Assembly: GCF_002419965.1 (NCBI RefSeq)
Contig: NZ_DIHC01000036.1
Location: 54,267-118,266, forward strand
DNA: 64,000 bases
Source: Pseudomonas sp. UBA5706
GTDB lineage: Bacteria > Pseudomonadota > Gammaproteobacteria > Pseudomonadales > Pseudomonadaceae
Reading direction: 5' to 3'
The notes beneath the pieces were generated by a model. That model was not told the origin of the DNA and did no database searches. It worked only from the letters and a program-made list of their open reading frames with translations. This document shows, piece after piece, positions 45,510-54,433 of the stretch. The stretch's first letter is position 1. Each line of letters opens with the position of its first letter. The position numbers were made by a program, and so were the translations under genes.

Positions 45510-46763
45510 CTATTCCCCTTGTTTTCCGGGCATTTGAGCCTGGTCCACGGACTCTGGCGCCTGCTCGGCTGCTGGGTCATCTACGGGCTCGTCGCCGTCT
45601 TCATCTCCAGGGGCATCCTGATCGGTTTCGTTCGACAGTTGCCGCGGATAAACATGGCAGTCTTCCCAGGAAATGCCGCTTTGCGCGGTATTGGCCATCA
45701 GCCACGGCACAGCTTGCTGCGCCCTGTCAGTGGTGTCGTGGAACACGATGTTGCCGCGACGCCACAGCAGCATCAGCGTCAATACTCGGTGCGCAGTCTG
45801 CTCGGCGCTGATGCGACCCGTTCCGTCCTGGGAGTCGATGTTCCAGAGCGAAACACGCAACTGTTGATCGCGGAAGAACTGCGCGCTGTCGGCCCGACGA
45901 TGGCCATAAGGCGGCCGGAACAGCGGAACGAAATTGTCCGGCAGCATTTGCTGAGTCAGCGCTGCGGTACGCTCGATGGAATCCTGCCAGTCGTTCCAGT
46001 GCGCATGGGAGCGATATTCCCATCCCTGAATGCCGACACATTGCTGGCGGTAGAGCGTCTGCAAAGCTTGGGGTGAGCTGCTGTCGATGCGACTTTGCAG
46101 GTTTTTGCCCAAGACAAAGAACGTGGCATTGATTTTCTGTTGGCGCATGAAGTCGGCCAGCCAGTCGGTTGCGCCGTCGGCGACCGTCGGCCCGCTTTCG
46201 AAATTCAGCAGGAAGGTGCGATCCGGCATCTCATCCCCGCTCAGCTCGTCCGAGTTGAAGCGCTCGACCTCACTGCTGGTCTGCGGGAACAACGCCGCCA
46301 TGCGCAGCAATTCGTTCAGATAACGTTGACTGAAGGCGTCAGACGGGGCCGCCCAGCGCGCATAGAAGGAGTCGTCGGCAACTTTGTACTCCGCCGCGCG
46401 CTGGCGCAGCATGGGCACATCGTCAACCAGCACACAGAAAGACGCATCGGCTTCACAGGATCGCTCGGCCGCCTTCCAGTTCTCGAACAGACGCGTCCAT
46501 AAGCGGGTACGGGTAAGATTCAGGGTCGCCATATTCAGTTGGCGCAAGCCCAGCCTGTCGGCCAGTTGCACATCGCTGAGGTTCTCACTCTCCAGCAACT
46601 GATGGGCGAAACTCAGAATCTGGGCTCGGGAGGCCACATCGAACAATTGAGGGGTCTCCAGGACCTCCGGCCAAACACTGCGATCGATCGTCGCAATATC
46701 TCCGGTCGCTGCCTGAGCGTTGAGACCCAGCAGGCAGGCACCGATCAATAACAACATGCGCAA
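45510..46763 (-). CDS. NodB-like polysaccharide deacetylase family protein, divergent
   Basis: Exported protein of 417 residues. I place the start at TTG 46763, with GGAG 8 bases upstream; ATG 46757 is the alternative. The signal peptide ends NAQA-ATG. A helical N-terminal half of about 180 residues precedes the NodB domain. Motif 1, normally TFDDGP, reads NFESGP with Glu at 189; the HxxxH-like region is SHAHWND, motif 3 is FRPPYGHRR, and a late VFHDT fits the final motif. The acidic C-terminal tail is unusual. It may bind metal differently or be inactive. It lies between phoH and yaaA, upstream of the alginate locus, without evidence of a link. Confidence 0.8.
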   Translation of the reverse strand: MRMLLLIGACLLGLNAQAATGDIATIDRSVWPEVLETPQLFDVASRAQILSFAHQLLESENLSDVQLADRLGLRQLNMATLNLTRTRLWTRLFENWKAAERSCEADASFCVLVDDVPMLRQRAAEYKVADDSFYARWAAPSDAFSQRYLNELLRMAALFPQTSSEVERFNSDELSGDEMPDRTFLLNFESGPTVADGATDWLADFMRQQKINATFFVLGKNLQSRIDSSSPQALQTLYRQQCVGIQGWEYRSHAHWNDWQDSIERTAALTQQMLPDNFVPLFRPPYGHRRADSAQFFRDQQLRVSLWNIDSQDGTGRISAEQTAHRVLTLMLLWRRGNIVFHDTTDRAQQAVPWLMANTAQSGISWEDCHVYPRQLSNETDQDAPGDEDGDEPVDDPAAEQAPESVDQAQMPGKQGE

Positions 46764-47042
46764 AACGATGTGCTCCCAATCCTTTAATAAAGAGGCCGAA
46801 GCCGGCGAGGCACTATAGCGGATTTGTCCGGGCCAAATGGCCATCGACGCAGATCGACCCACAGCCCGGTTACCCTGTTCGATCCGACTTGCCAAGGGCG
46901 GCGCCTGAGCTGATGACTCGCTCAGCGAGTCGGGCGGTGACAAGGGAGTACGGAAATCCAGAGCAATGCCTATCGCCACCATAGCTGGAGTCCTGCGCAC
47001 GCAACCCCTAGAATCGCCACCACGATCAAAGGAGACTACTGC

Positions 47043-47822
47043 ATGCTGATGGTGATATCCCCAGCCAAAACCCTCGATTTCGAAACCCCGCCGACCACCG
47101 AGCGCTTTACCCAGCCGCCCTATCTGGATCATTCGCAGGAGCTGATCACTCAATTGCGCGAATTGAGCCCGGCGCAGATTGGCGAGTTAATGCACCTGTC
47201 GGATAAACTTTCCGGCCTGAACGCCGCCCGCTTCGGCAGCTGGACTCCAGCCTTTACCGTGAAAAATGCCAAGCAAGCAATTCTCGCGTTCAAAGGCGAC
47301 GTGTACACCGGGCTGGACGCTGAAACCCTCGACGACAGCGACCTGGAGTACGCCCAACAACACCTGCGCATGCTCTCGGGCCTCTATGGCCTGCTGCGGC
47401 CGCTGGACCTGATGCAGCCTTACCGCCTGGAAATGGGCACCAAACTGGCCAACGCCCGCGGCAAGGATCTGTACGCATTCTGGGGTAACCGCATCAGCGA
47501 ATGGCTCAACGAAGCGCTGGACGAACAAGGCGACGACGTCCTGCTCAACCTGGCCTCCAACGAATATTTCTCGGCCGTCAAACGGCCTGCGCTCAACGCC
47601 CGCGTCATTGATACCGAATTTCGCGATCAGAAAAACGGCCAATATAAAATCATCAGTTTCTACGCCAAAAAAGCGCGCGGGATGATGACCCGGTTCGTCA
47701 TTTCCGAGCGCATCGACAGGCCTGAGCATTTAAAACAGTTCGACGTGCAGGGATACCGCTTCGACAAGCACCTTTCGACTGCCGACAAGCTGGTTTTCTT
47801 GCGTGATGAAGCGCACGCGTAG
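47043..47822 (+). CDS. yaaA: Peroxide stress protein YaaA (DUF328)
   Basis: DNA-binding-fold protein of 259 residues that in E. coli lowers intracellular free iron during peroxide stress. Family segments are MLMVISPAKTLDF at the start, FKGDVYTGLDAETL, RMLSGLYGLLRPLDLMQPYRLEMGTKL, LASNEYFSAV and IISFYAKKARGMM. AAAGGAG precedes the ATG. It is followed by the long algD upstream region. Confidence 0.95.
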   Translation: MLMVISPAKTLDFETPPTTERFTQPPYLDHSQELITQLRELSPAQIGELMHLSDKLSGLNAARFGSWTPAFTVKNAKQAILAFKGDVYTGLDAETLDDSDLEYAQQHLRMLSGLYGLLRPLDLMQPYRLEMGTKLANARGKDLYAFWGNRISEWLNEALDEQGDDVLLNLASNEYFSAVKRPALNARVIDTEFRDQKNGQYKIISFYAKKARGMMTRFVISERIDRPEHLKQFDVQGYRFDKHLSTADKLVFLRDEAHA

Positions 47823-47890
47823 AACTGAGGACGCAGTTACGCCGCCGACGTCGCAGAAGAAGGCGTCGGGAATGTGAACCACCCCGCTCC

Positions 47891-47949
47891 TGTAGCAGTC
47901 TGGCTCGCCTTTGGCAGGATCCTCCGCGCGCCCGCCTAAACCTGCTACA
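47891..47949. repeat. REP-type inverted pair upstream of algD
   Basis: TGTAGCAGTCTGGCTCGCC is mirrored by CTGCTACA with GGCGGGCGCGCGG between. It is the same family as 2965-3030 and 7527-7594. Confidence 0.55.
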
Positions 47950-48116
47950 GCGAGGGACGCCCGTTCATATATCAGATGTTTACTGCACCGCCAGCGCCTA
48001 CACCTCTAACGCCAACCCACTCTAGTGTGAAGTTAGAGCCTTAACCGCACCAAAACCATCCAGTCACCCGCCCGCGCTTTTGCACCTTTTCAAGTTCCCC
48101 ATTCGCCTATTTCTCA

Positions 48117-48125
48117 GACGAACGG
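48117..48125 (-). promoter_or_regulatory. AlgR-like site, distal
   Basis: GACGAACGG is the complement of CCGTTCGTC, the core of the AlgR recognition element at P. aeruginosa algD. It lies about 240 bp upstream of the AlgU-like promoter. Confidence 0.6.
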
Positions 48126-48353
48126 CACCAAAGCCAAACCCTTGGCGCCAATAACCGGACGCACTTTCAATTTCAAAGATTTTTCTCAAAAATTTAACAA
48201 TATTTTTTTGTTGTGGTACGACCTGCTGCGCACTAGTGGCGAACTAACGCCTACTAGGCCCAGGGCCCTTAATATAAAGGGCCGGCGGGAAAGTGCCATC
48301 ATAGTGCAACCACACCAAAAGCGCGGATCTATCTCGGAAAATTGCGAAAACAG

Positions 48354-48362
48354 GACGAGCGG
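48354..48362 (-). promoter_or_regulatory. AlgR-like site, proximal
   Basis: GACGAGCGG, complement CCGCTCGTC, differs from the AlgR core at one base and abuts the -35 element of the AlgU-like promoter. Confidence 0.45.
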
Positions 48363-48365
48363 CCA

Positions 48366-48394
48366 GGAACTTATGGGGAAACCTCATGCTCCTA
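48366..48394 (+). promoter_or_regulatory. AlgU (sigma-22)-type promoter of algD
   Basis: GGAACTT (48366-48372) and TCCTA (48390-48394) are 17 bases apart and fit the AlgU/RpoE form GAACTT-N16/17-TCNNA. Transcription would start near 48401, leaving a leader of about 475 bases, somewhat longer than in P. aeruginosa. Confidence 0.6.
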
Positions 48395-48877
48395 CATCCC
48401 GTAACAATTCTCGTCCACCTTGTGCGACATGTCTTACAAGGCATAAGAATAGATCTGGAAGTTACTCAACAACATGGTTAGACCTCACACGTCTAAGTGG
48501 TACGTGCCAGGAGATAACGCACCAAACTGGTTGAAGTAGTTAGAGCAAGCACCAATCGGGTGCTCGATGTTACTGCCGGGCAGGGCAATGCTGAATCACG
48601 GCGGAACGCCCTGAGCCAGACGCGCAGCGGTGACTTTTAACCATCCGGTGGAGTGTTATGCCATTCCCAGATCGGGAACTCATACGTCTATATATGGGCT
48701 ACCCGACGTTTTTAAATCTGTAACATTCGAGCCCGTCTGATTGATTAGGCCGCTCAAATTAAATTCTGCCTGTGCTTGTGTCACGACATTAACTTGCCGT
48801 GCGGACGAGTGCGCGAAACGTGTAAGACAGTACTTAATATCCAGCCAACTAATGGCGTAAACATCGAGGAGATTACG

Positions 48878-50194
48878 ATGCATATCAGCATCTTTGGTTT
48901 GGGCTATGTCGGTGCAGTATGTGCTGGTTGCCTCTCGGCGCGTGGTCATGATGTGGTCGGCGTGGATATTTCCAGCGCCAAGATCGATCTGATCAATCAG
49001 GGCAAGTCGCCAATCGTTGAACCGGGTCTGGGCGAGCTTCTGGACAAAGGTATCAAGACTGGCAAGTTGCGCGGCACTACCGACTTCGCCGAGGCGATTC
49101 GCGCCACCGACCTGTCGATGATCTGCGTCGGCACGCCCAGCAAGAAAAACGGTGATCTGGAGCTGGACTTCATCGAATCCGTGTGCCGCGAAATCGGTTT
49201 CGTGCTGCGTGACAAAACGTCTCGTCACACCATCGTCGTGCGCAGCACCGTCCTGCCAGGCACTGTCGCCAACGTGGTCATCCCGATTCTGGAAGACTGC
49301 TCGGGCAAGAAAGCCGGCATCGATTTCGGCGTTGCAGTGAACCCTGAGTTCCTGCGTGAAAGCACCGCGATCAAAGACTACGACCATCCCCCAATGACCG
49401 TTATCGGCGAGTTCGACAAGGCGTCCGGCGACGTCCTGCAATCGCTGTACGAAGAACTCGACGCACCGATTATCCGCAAGGACATCGCCGTTGCCGAGAT
49501 GATCAAGTACACCTGCAACGTCTGGCACGCAACCAAGGTCACCTTTGCCAACGAAATCGGCAACATCGCCAAGGCAGTCGGCGTCGACGGCCGTGAAGTG
49601 ATGGACGTGGTCTGCCAGGACAAGTCCCTGAACCTGTCGCAGTACTACATGCGCCCAGGCTTTGCGTTCGGTGGCTCCTGCCTGCCGAAAGACGTGCGCG
49701 CCCTCACCTACCGCGCAAGCTCCCTGGACGTTGAAGCACCACTGCTCAACTCGCTGATGCGCAGCAACGTGTCCCAAGTGCAGAACGCTTTCGACATCGT
49801 CGCAGCGAGCCACACTCGCAAAGTCGCACTGCTGGGTCTTAGCTTCAAGGCCGGCACCGACGACCTGCGCGAAAGCCCGCTGGTCGAACTGGCCGAAATG
49901 TTGATCGGTAAAGGTTTCGACCTAAGCATCTACGACAGCAACGTCGAATATGCCCGCGTTCACGGCGCCAACAAAGACTACATCGAGTCCAAGATCCCGC
50001 ACGTCTCGTCCCTGCTCAACTCGGACTTCGACGCTGTGATCGACAACTCCGACGTGATCATCCTGGGCAACCGTGACGAGCGTTTCCGCGCCCTGGCCAA
50101 CAATGCCCCGGCCGGCAAGAAGGTCATCGACCTCGTCGGCTTCATGACCGGCACCACCATCGAAGGTGGTCAGACCGAAGGCATCTGCTGGTAA
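48878..50194 (+). CDS. algD: GDP-mannose 6-dehydrogenase
   Basis: Oxidises GDP-mannose to GDP-mannuronate, the committed step in alginate precursor synthesis. It has 438 residues from the ATG at 48878, after GAGGAG. The N-terminal NAD-binding motif is IFGLGYVGAVCAGCLSARGH, the catalytic thiol is C268 in GGSCLPKDVRAL, and the C-terminal UDP/GDP-sugar dehydrogenase domain includes LGLSFKAGTDDLRESP. It is the first gene of the alginate operon; expression is presumably governed by the AlgU/AlgR-like sites upstream. Confidence 0.97.
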   Translation: MHISIFGLGYVGAVCAGCLSARGHDVVGVDISSAKIDLINQGKSPIVEPGLGELLDKGIKTGKLRGTTDFAEAIRATDLSMICVGTPSKKNGDLELDFIESVCREIGFVLRDKTSRHTIVVRSTVLPGTVANVVIPILEDCSGKKAGIDFGVAVNPEFLRESTAIKDYDHPPMTVIGEFDKASGDVLQSLYEELDAPIIRKDIAVAEMIKYTCNVWHATKVTFANEIGNIAKAVGVDGREVMDVVCQDKSLNLSQYYMRPGFAFGGSCLPKDVRALTYRASSLDVEAPLLNSLMRSNVSQVQNAFDIVAASHTRKVALLGLSFKAGTDDLRESPLVELAEMLIGKGFDLSIYDSNVEYARVHGANKDYIESKIPHVSSLLNSDFDAVIDNSDVIILGNRDERFRALANNAPAGKKVIDLVGFMTGTTIEGGQTEGICW

Positions 50195-50199
50195 AGCAG

Positions 50200-50303
50200 C
50201 GGCAAGCTGCCAGCTTCAAGCGACAAGTTCAAAGCCAGCCCCAGGCCTCGGGTCCAACGCGTTTCGCGCGTGGACTTGAGGCCTGAAGCTCGCGGCTTGC
50301 AAC
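50200..50303. repeat. Nested palindromic repeat between algD and alg8
   Basis: An outer pair GCGGCAAGCTGCCAGCTTCA / TGAAGCTCGCGGCTTGC encloses a hairpin with arms GGCCTCGGGTCCAACGCG and CGCGCGTGGACTTGAGGCC. It fills most of the 128-bp gap and could set relative algD and alg8 transcript levels. Confidence 0.65.
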
Positions 50304-50322
50304 TGATTTTAGGGATCCGACT

Positions 50323-51804
50323 ATGCACAGGCTCAGACACGGCTTTCTTCAGGCCGCCGGTTGGCTGTTTTATTTAAGTTTGCTGGCTGCCATCGCAATG
50401 GCGCTGCCGGCAACCCTGTTCGACTCGCAGTCCAAGGACTTTATTTTCCTGGTTGGTATCGTCGGTATCTGGCGCTACTCGATGGGCGCAACGCACTTTG
50501 TGCGGGGCATGATCTTTCTCTACATCGTTTATCCGCACTTGCGCCGCAAAGTACGCAAGCTGGGCAAGGCGGCCGATCCATCCCATGTATTCCTGATGGT
50601 CACCAGTTTTCGGATCGATGCGCTGACCACTGCACAGGTGTACAGCTCGGTCATTCAGGAGGCGATCGCGTGTGGCTATCCGACCACCGTGGTCTGCTCG
50701 CTGGTCGAGATGTCCGACGAACTGCTGGTCAAGGCACTGTGGGCCAAACACAACCCGCCTGCACACGTGACCCTGGACTTCGTACGCATTGCCGGCACGG
50801 GCAAGCGTGACGGCCTGGCCTTCGGTTTCCGCGCCATTTCTCGCCACATGCCTGACGACCGCGCAGTGGTTGCCGTGATCGACGGCGACACCGTTCTGGC
50901 CGAAGGCGTGGTAAAGAAAACCGTGCCGTGGTTCCAGTTGTTCGGCAATGTCGGTGGCCTGACCACCAACGAATTCTGTGAAGTGCGTGGCGGCTACATC
51001 ATGAGTGAGTGGCACAAGCTTCGCTTCGCTCAACGCCACATCAACATGTGCTCGATGGCATTGTCCAAGCGCGTCCTGACTATGACCGGGCGCATGTCGG
51101 TGTTTCGTGCCACCGTGGTCACCGACCCCGATTTCATCGCCGACGTCGAAAGCGATTCGCTGCAACACTGGCGCCTGGGTCGCTTCAAATTCCTGACCGG
51201 TGATGACAAGTCCAGCTGGTTCAGCCTGATGCGCCTGGGTTACGACACGTTCTACGTGCCGGACGCGGCGATCAACACCGTCGAGCACCCGCCGGAGAAG
51301 AGCTTCCTCAAGGCCAGCCGCAAGCTGATGTATCGCTGGTACGGCAACAACCTGCGTCAGAACTCTCGCGCACTGGGCCTGGGTGTTCGCCGCCTGGGCG
51401 TGTTCACCAGCATCGTGTTGTTCGACCAGCGTGTCTCGATGTGGACCTCGATCCTGGGCCTGACCGTGGCCGTACTTGCCAGTTTCAAATTCGGCCTGGG
51501 TGTGCTGTTGGCTTACCTGCTGTGGATCGGTATCACGCGCCTGATCCTGACAGTGCTGCTGTCCTGCTCGGGGCATTCCATCGGCCCGGCCTACCCCGTG
51601 ATTCTTTATTACAACCAGATCGTCGGCGCACTGATGAAGATCTACGTCTTCTTCCGCCTCGACCGCCAGTCCTGGACACGCCAGGACACCAAACTGAGCC
51701 GCGACATGGCCAGCTTCCAGGGTTGGTTCAACACCTGGTCGTCTCGAACCATGACTTTCTCGGCTGGCAGCATCTTCATTGCCGTGCTGCTGACAATGGT
51801 CTGA
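50323..51804 (+). CDS. alg8: Alginate polymerase (glycosyltransferase) Alg8
   Basis: Inner-membrane family 2 glycosyltransferase that polymerises mannuronate from GDP-mannuronate. It has 493 residues: membrane helices near the N-terminus (WLFYLSLLAAIAMALPATLF; FIFLVGIVGIWRYSM), a cytoplasmic catalytic domain with VIDGDTVLAEG, DVESDS and QHWRLGRF (the Q..RW-like motif), and further helices from about residue 370. It acts with Alg44, the c-di-GMP receptor encoded next. Confidence 0.96.
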   Translation: MHRLRHGFLQAAGWLFYLSLLAAIAMALPATLFDSQSKDFIFLVGIVGIWRYSMGATHFVRGMIFLYIVYPHLRRKVRKLGKAADPSHVFLMVTSFRIDALTTAQVYSSVIQEAIACGYPTTVVCSLVEMSDELLVKALWAKHNPPAHVTLDFVRIAGTGKRDGLAFGFRAISRHMPDDRAVVAVIDGDTVLAEGVVKKTVPWFQLFGNVGGLTTNEFCEVRGGYIMSEWHKLRFAQRHINMCSMALSKRVLTMTGRMSVFRATVVTDPDFIADVESDSLQHWRLGRFKFLTGDDKSSWFSLMRLGYDTFYVPDAAINTVEHPPEKSFLKASRKLMYRWYGNNLRQNSRALGLGVRRLGVFTSIVLFDQRVSMWTSILGLTVAVLASFKFGLGVLLAYLLWIGITRLILTVLLSCSGHSIGPAYPVILYYNQIVGALMKIYVFFRLDRQSWTRQDTKLSRDMASFQGWFNTWSSRTMTFSAGSIFIAVLLTMV

Positions 51805-51845
51805 CCGCACTAATGGATCAACTCGATTAATCAGGAATTACCGCC

Positions 51846-53018
51846 ATGAATACAGCCGTGAATGCAAACGTCGTCCATGAATCCGAAGCGCAGCGCCAGC
51901 ATGCCAGGATCAAGATCCCAGCCAAGCTGCGCCTGCTCAATGGTCAGCCCAATGCTCCGCTGGTGCGCGTCGAAGACCTTTCCGCTGGTGGTCTGAGCTA
52001 TGTTGCCCCCAGCAACCTGCGTCCCGCAGTGGGCGAAATCGTCAGAGGCCGCCTGCAGTTCCTGATCGACAATCTTGGCCTGGCGATGGACGTCGACTTG
52101 CAGGTTCGCAGCGTAGATTCGGCCAGCGGCCGCATCGGCTGCCAGTTCCAGCATCTGGAAAACCAGGACATCGCCACTCTGCGTCACCTGATCACTTCGC
52201 ACCTGTCCGGCGACATCGTCAGCATGGGCGAAGTGCTCGCCACCCTGCAGCGCGACAACTTCACCAAGGCGCGCAAGGTCAAGGACAGCGGCAGCGGACT
52301 GAGCGCGTTCGGTCGTCTGCGCGCAGTCGCCTTAAGCGCCGGTATCTTCGTCGTCGGCCTGGTGGCGTTCGGATTCGTGGCCAAATCGGTCTACGGCATG
52401 TACTTCGTCAGCCACTCCACTTCCGGTCTGGTCAGCGTGCCGAGCATGGACGTGACCATGCCGCGCGAAGGCACCCTGACCAGTCTCGTCGGCCCTAATG
52501 GCCGGGTCGCCAAAGGCGCACCGCTGGCCACGTTCAACACCAGCATGCTGGACATGCTCAAAGGCAATCTGGACCCGGACGAGATGCAGCCGGCGAAGAT
52601 CGAAGAACTGTTCGGTCGCCAACTGGCCGGGACCATGACCAGCCCCTGCGATTGCGTCATCGGCAAGCAACTGGTCGCCGACGGTCAATATGCCAGCAAA
52701 GGCCAGGTGATCTTCCAAATGATCCCGCGCAACGTGGCCGCCAACGTCGAGGCCCGCTTCACCTATCGCCAGTTCTCGGACGTACAGCCAGGCGCCCGTG
52801 TGAACTTCCAGGTGGCCGGTGAGAACACCACACACAGCGGCAAGATCGTCAGCGCCACGGCCCTGAGCCCTGCCGACCTGTCGTCTGACATTCGTGTACA
52901 GATCCAGCCTGACGAAAGCCTGAGCAGCACCCTGGCCGGTCTGCCGGTCGAAGTGGTCAGTAATCGCGGTCCATCGCTGAACTGGCTGATCGATAAAGCC
53001 ACGGCCGCAGGTCTCTAA
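51846..53018 (+). CDS. alg44: Alginate co-polymerase, PilZ c-di-GMP receptor Alg44
   Basis: Inner-membrane protein that activates Alg8 when it binds c-di-GMP. It has 390 residues. The N-terminal PilZ domain keeps R17 and R21 (RQHAR) and D44, S46 and G49 (EDLSAGGLSY), the same binding residues as in P. aeruginosa. A single membrane helix (AGIFVVGLVAFGFVAKSVYG, about 160-180) leads to a periplasmic HlyD/MFP-like domain that should contact AlgK, AlgX or AlgE. The intact motif argues that c-di-GMP control is working. Confidence 0.96.
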   Translation: MNTAVNANVVHESEAQRQHARIKIPAKLRLLNGQPNAPLVRVEDLSAGGLSYVAPSNLRPAVGEIVRGRLQFLIDNLGLAMDVDLQVRSVDSASGRIGCQFQHLENQDIATLRHLITSHLSGDIVSMGEVLATLQRDNFTKARKVKDSGSGLSAFGRLRAVALSAGIFVVGLVAFGFVAKSVYGMYFVSHSTSGLVSVPSMDVTMPREGTLTSLVGPNGRVAKGAPLATFNTSMLDMLKGNLDPDEMQPAKIEELFGRQLAGTMTSPCDCVIGKQLVADGQYASKGQVIFQMIPRNVAANVEARFTYRQFSDVQPGARVNFQVAGENTTHSGKIVSATALSPADLSSDIRVQIQPDESLSSTLAGLPVEVVSNRGPSLNWLIDKATAAGL

Positions 53019-53020
53019 GC

Positions 53021-54433
53021 ATGGCTAGCCCACTACGAAGCTTGTCAGCCCCTACGTTGTTGAGCCTGGCGATCGCACTCGGTCTGGGCGGCTGCGCCGG
53101 CCTGCCCGATCAACGCCTGGCCAATGAGGCCCTGCAGCGCGGAGACACTGCGCTGGCGGAGCAGAACTATCGGCAACTGGCGGACCTGGGTTATAGCGAT
53201 GCACAGGTCGGTCTTGCGGACATCCAGGTCGGCACCCGTGATCCGGAACTGATCAAGCAGGCCGAAGCGACTTACCGCGCCGCAGCCCAGACCTCGCCCA
53301 GAGCGCAATCGCGTTTGGGCAAGCTGCTGGCCGTCAAGCCCAACTCCACCGAAGCCGAGCAGCGCGAAGCCGAGGGCCTGCTGAAGAAAGCCTTTGCCAA
53401 TGGCGAAACCGGCACCCTGATTCCGCTGGCGTTGCTCTATCTGCAATACCCGCACACGTTCTCGAACGTGAATGCGCAGCAGCAGATCAGCGACTGGCGT
53501 GCGCAAGGTTACCCGGAAGCCGGTTTGGCTCAGGTGCTGCTGTACCGCACGCAGGGTACCTACGATCAGCATCTGGCGGACGTCGAAAGCATCTGCAAAC
53601 AGGCCCTGCGCACCAGTGATGTTTGCTACACGGAGTTGGCCACGGTTTATCAGAAGCGTGCAGAAGCCGACAAACAGGCTGCGCTGCTGGAACAGATGCA
53701 AAAAGGTTATTCCAGTGGCAGCGTCCCGGCCATGCGGGTCGACAGCGTCGCCCGCGTGTTGGCGGACGCTACCCTGGGCAAGCCCGACGAAAATACCGCT
53801 CAGCAACTGCTGGAAAAGGTCGCCCCTGGCTATCCCGCTTCCTGGGTGAGTCTGGCGCAACTGCTGTACGACTATCCGGAGCTGGGCGACGTCAACAAGA
53901 TGATGGAATACCTGGACAACGGTCGCGCCGCGGATCAACCACGTGCCGAACTGCTACTGGGCAAGCTGTATTACGAGGGCAAACTGGTGCTGCCCGACGC
54001 GAAAAAAGCCGAGGAGCATCTGACCAAGGCCGCGCCGACGCAGATCTCCGCGCACTACTACCTGGGTCAGCTGTACCGCCGTGGTTATCTGGGCCACCCG
54101 GCCCCGCAGAAAGCCGTCGACGAGTTGCTGACCTCCGCCCGCGGCGGGCAGAACAGCGCCGACTTCGCCCTGGCGCAGCTGTTCTCGCAAGGCAAGGGCA
54201 TCAAGCCCGACCCGGTCAATGCCTGGGTGTTCGGCCAGCTCGCGCAAGCCCAGGGCACGCCACAGGCAACCGACCTGATGCAGCAACTCAACGATCAATT
54301 GCCGCCTGAGAAGCGTGCCCAGGCGCAAAGTCTTCTCCAGCGTGAACAGCAGGTCCGTGGCACCACAGCGCAGAACGCGCTGGCCTTGCAGACCCTGCAA
54401 GAAGAAAAAGACGGCGAGGACGCACCTCTATGA
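53021..54433 (+). CDS. algK: Alginate secretion lipoprotein AlgK
   Basis: Outer-membrane lipoprotein scaffold that helps place the AlgE porin. It has 470 residues. The signal ends ALGLGGC with the lipidated cysteine at residue 25, followed by Sel1/TPR-like helical repeats (GDTALAEQNYRQLADLGYSD and later AHYYLGQLYRRGYLGHP). The start is 3 bp after alg44, and its stop overlaps the algE start in ATGA. Confidence 0.95.
   Translation: MASPLRSLSAPTLLSLAIALGLGGCAGLPDQRLANEALQRGDTALAEQNYRQLADLGYSDAQVGLADIQVGTRDPELIKQAEATYRAAAQTSPRAQSRLGKLLAVKPNSTEAEQREAEGLLKKAFANGETGTLIPLALLYLQYPHTFSNVNAQQQISDWRAQGYPEAGLAQVLLYRTQGTYDQHLADVESICKQALRTSDVCYTELATVYQKRAEADKQAALLEQMQKGYSSGSVPAMRVDSVARVLADATLGKPDENTAQQLLEKVAPGYPASWVSLAQLLYDYPELGDVNKMMEYLDNGRAADQPRAELLLGKLYYEGKLVLPDAKKAEEHLTKAAPTQISAHYYLGQLYRRGYLGHPAPQKAVDELLTSARGGQNSADFALAQLFSQGKGIKPDPVNAWVFGQLAQAQGTPQATDLMQQLNDQLPPEKRAQAQSLLQREQQVRGTTAQNALALQTLQEEKDGEDAPL

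Larger units (their letters stand above)
47823..48877. promoter_or_regulatory. algD upstream control region
   Basis: A 1055-base gap, AT-richer than its surroundings from about 48100 on. It contains a REP pair (47891-47949), two AlgR-like sites, an AlgU-like promoter and an AT-rich block at 48165-48210 that could bend DNA. A stem GGGCCCTT...AAGGGCC lies at about 48268-48289. Far-upstream AlgR sites and a long leader are known features of algD in P. aeruginosa. No gene was called; small frames here lack ribosome-binding sites. Confidence 0.7.

Noticed and set aside
48142..48534. A 130-codon frame in the algD upstream region
   Set aside because: It spans the AlgR and AlgU-like sites, has no ribosome-binding site and resembles no family.
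48674..48700. A second AlgU-like -35 (GGGAACTC) closer to algD
   Set aside because: No TCNNA -10 element lies 16-17 bases downstream.
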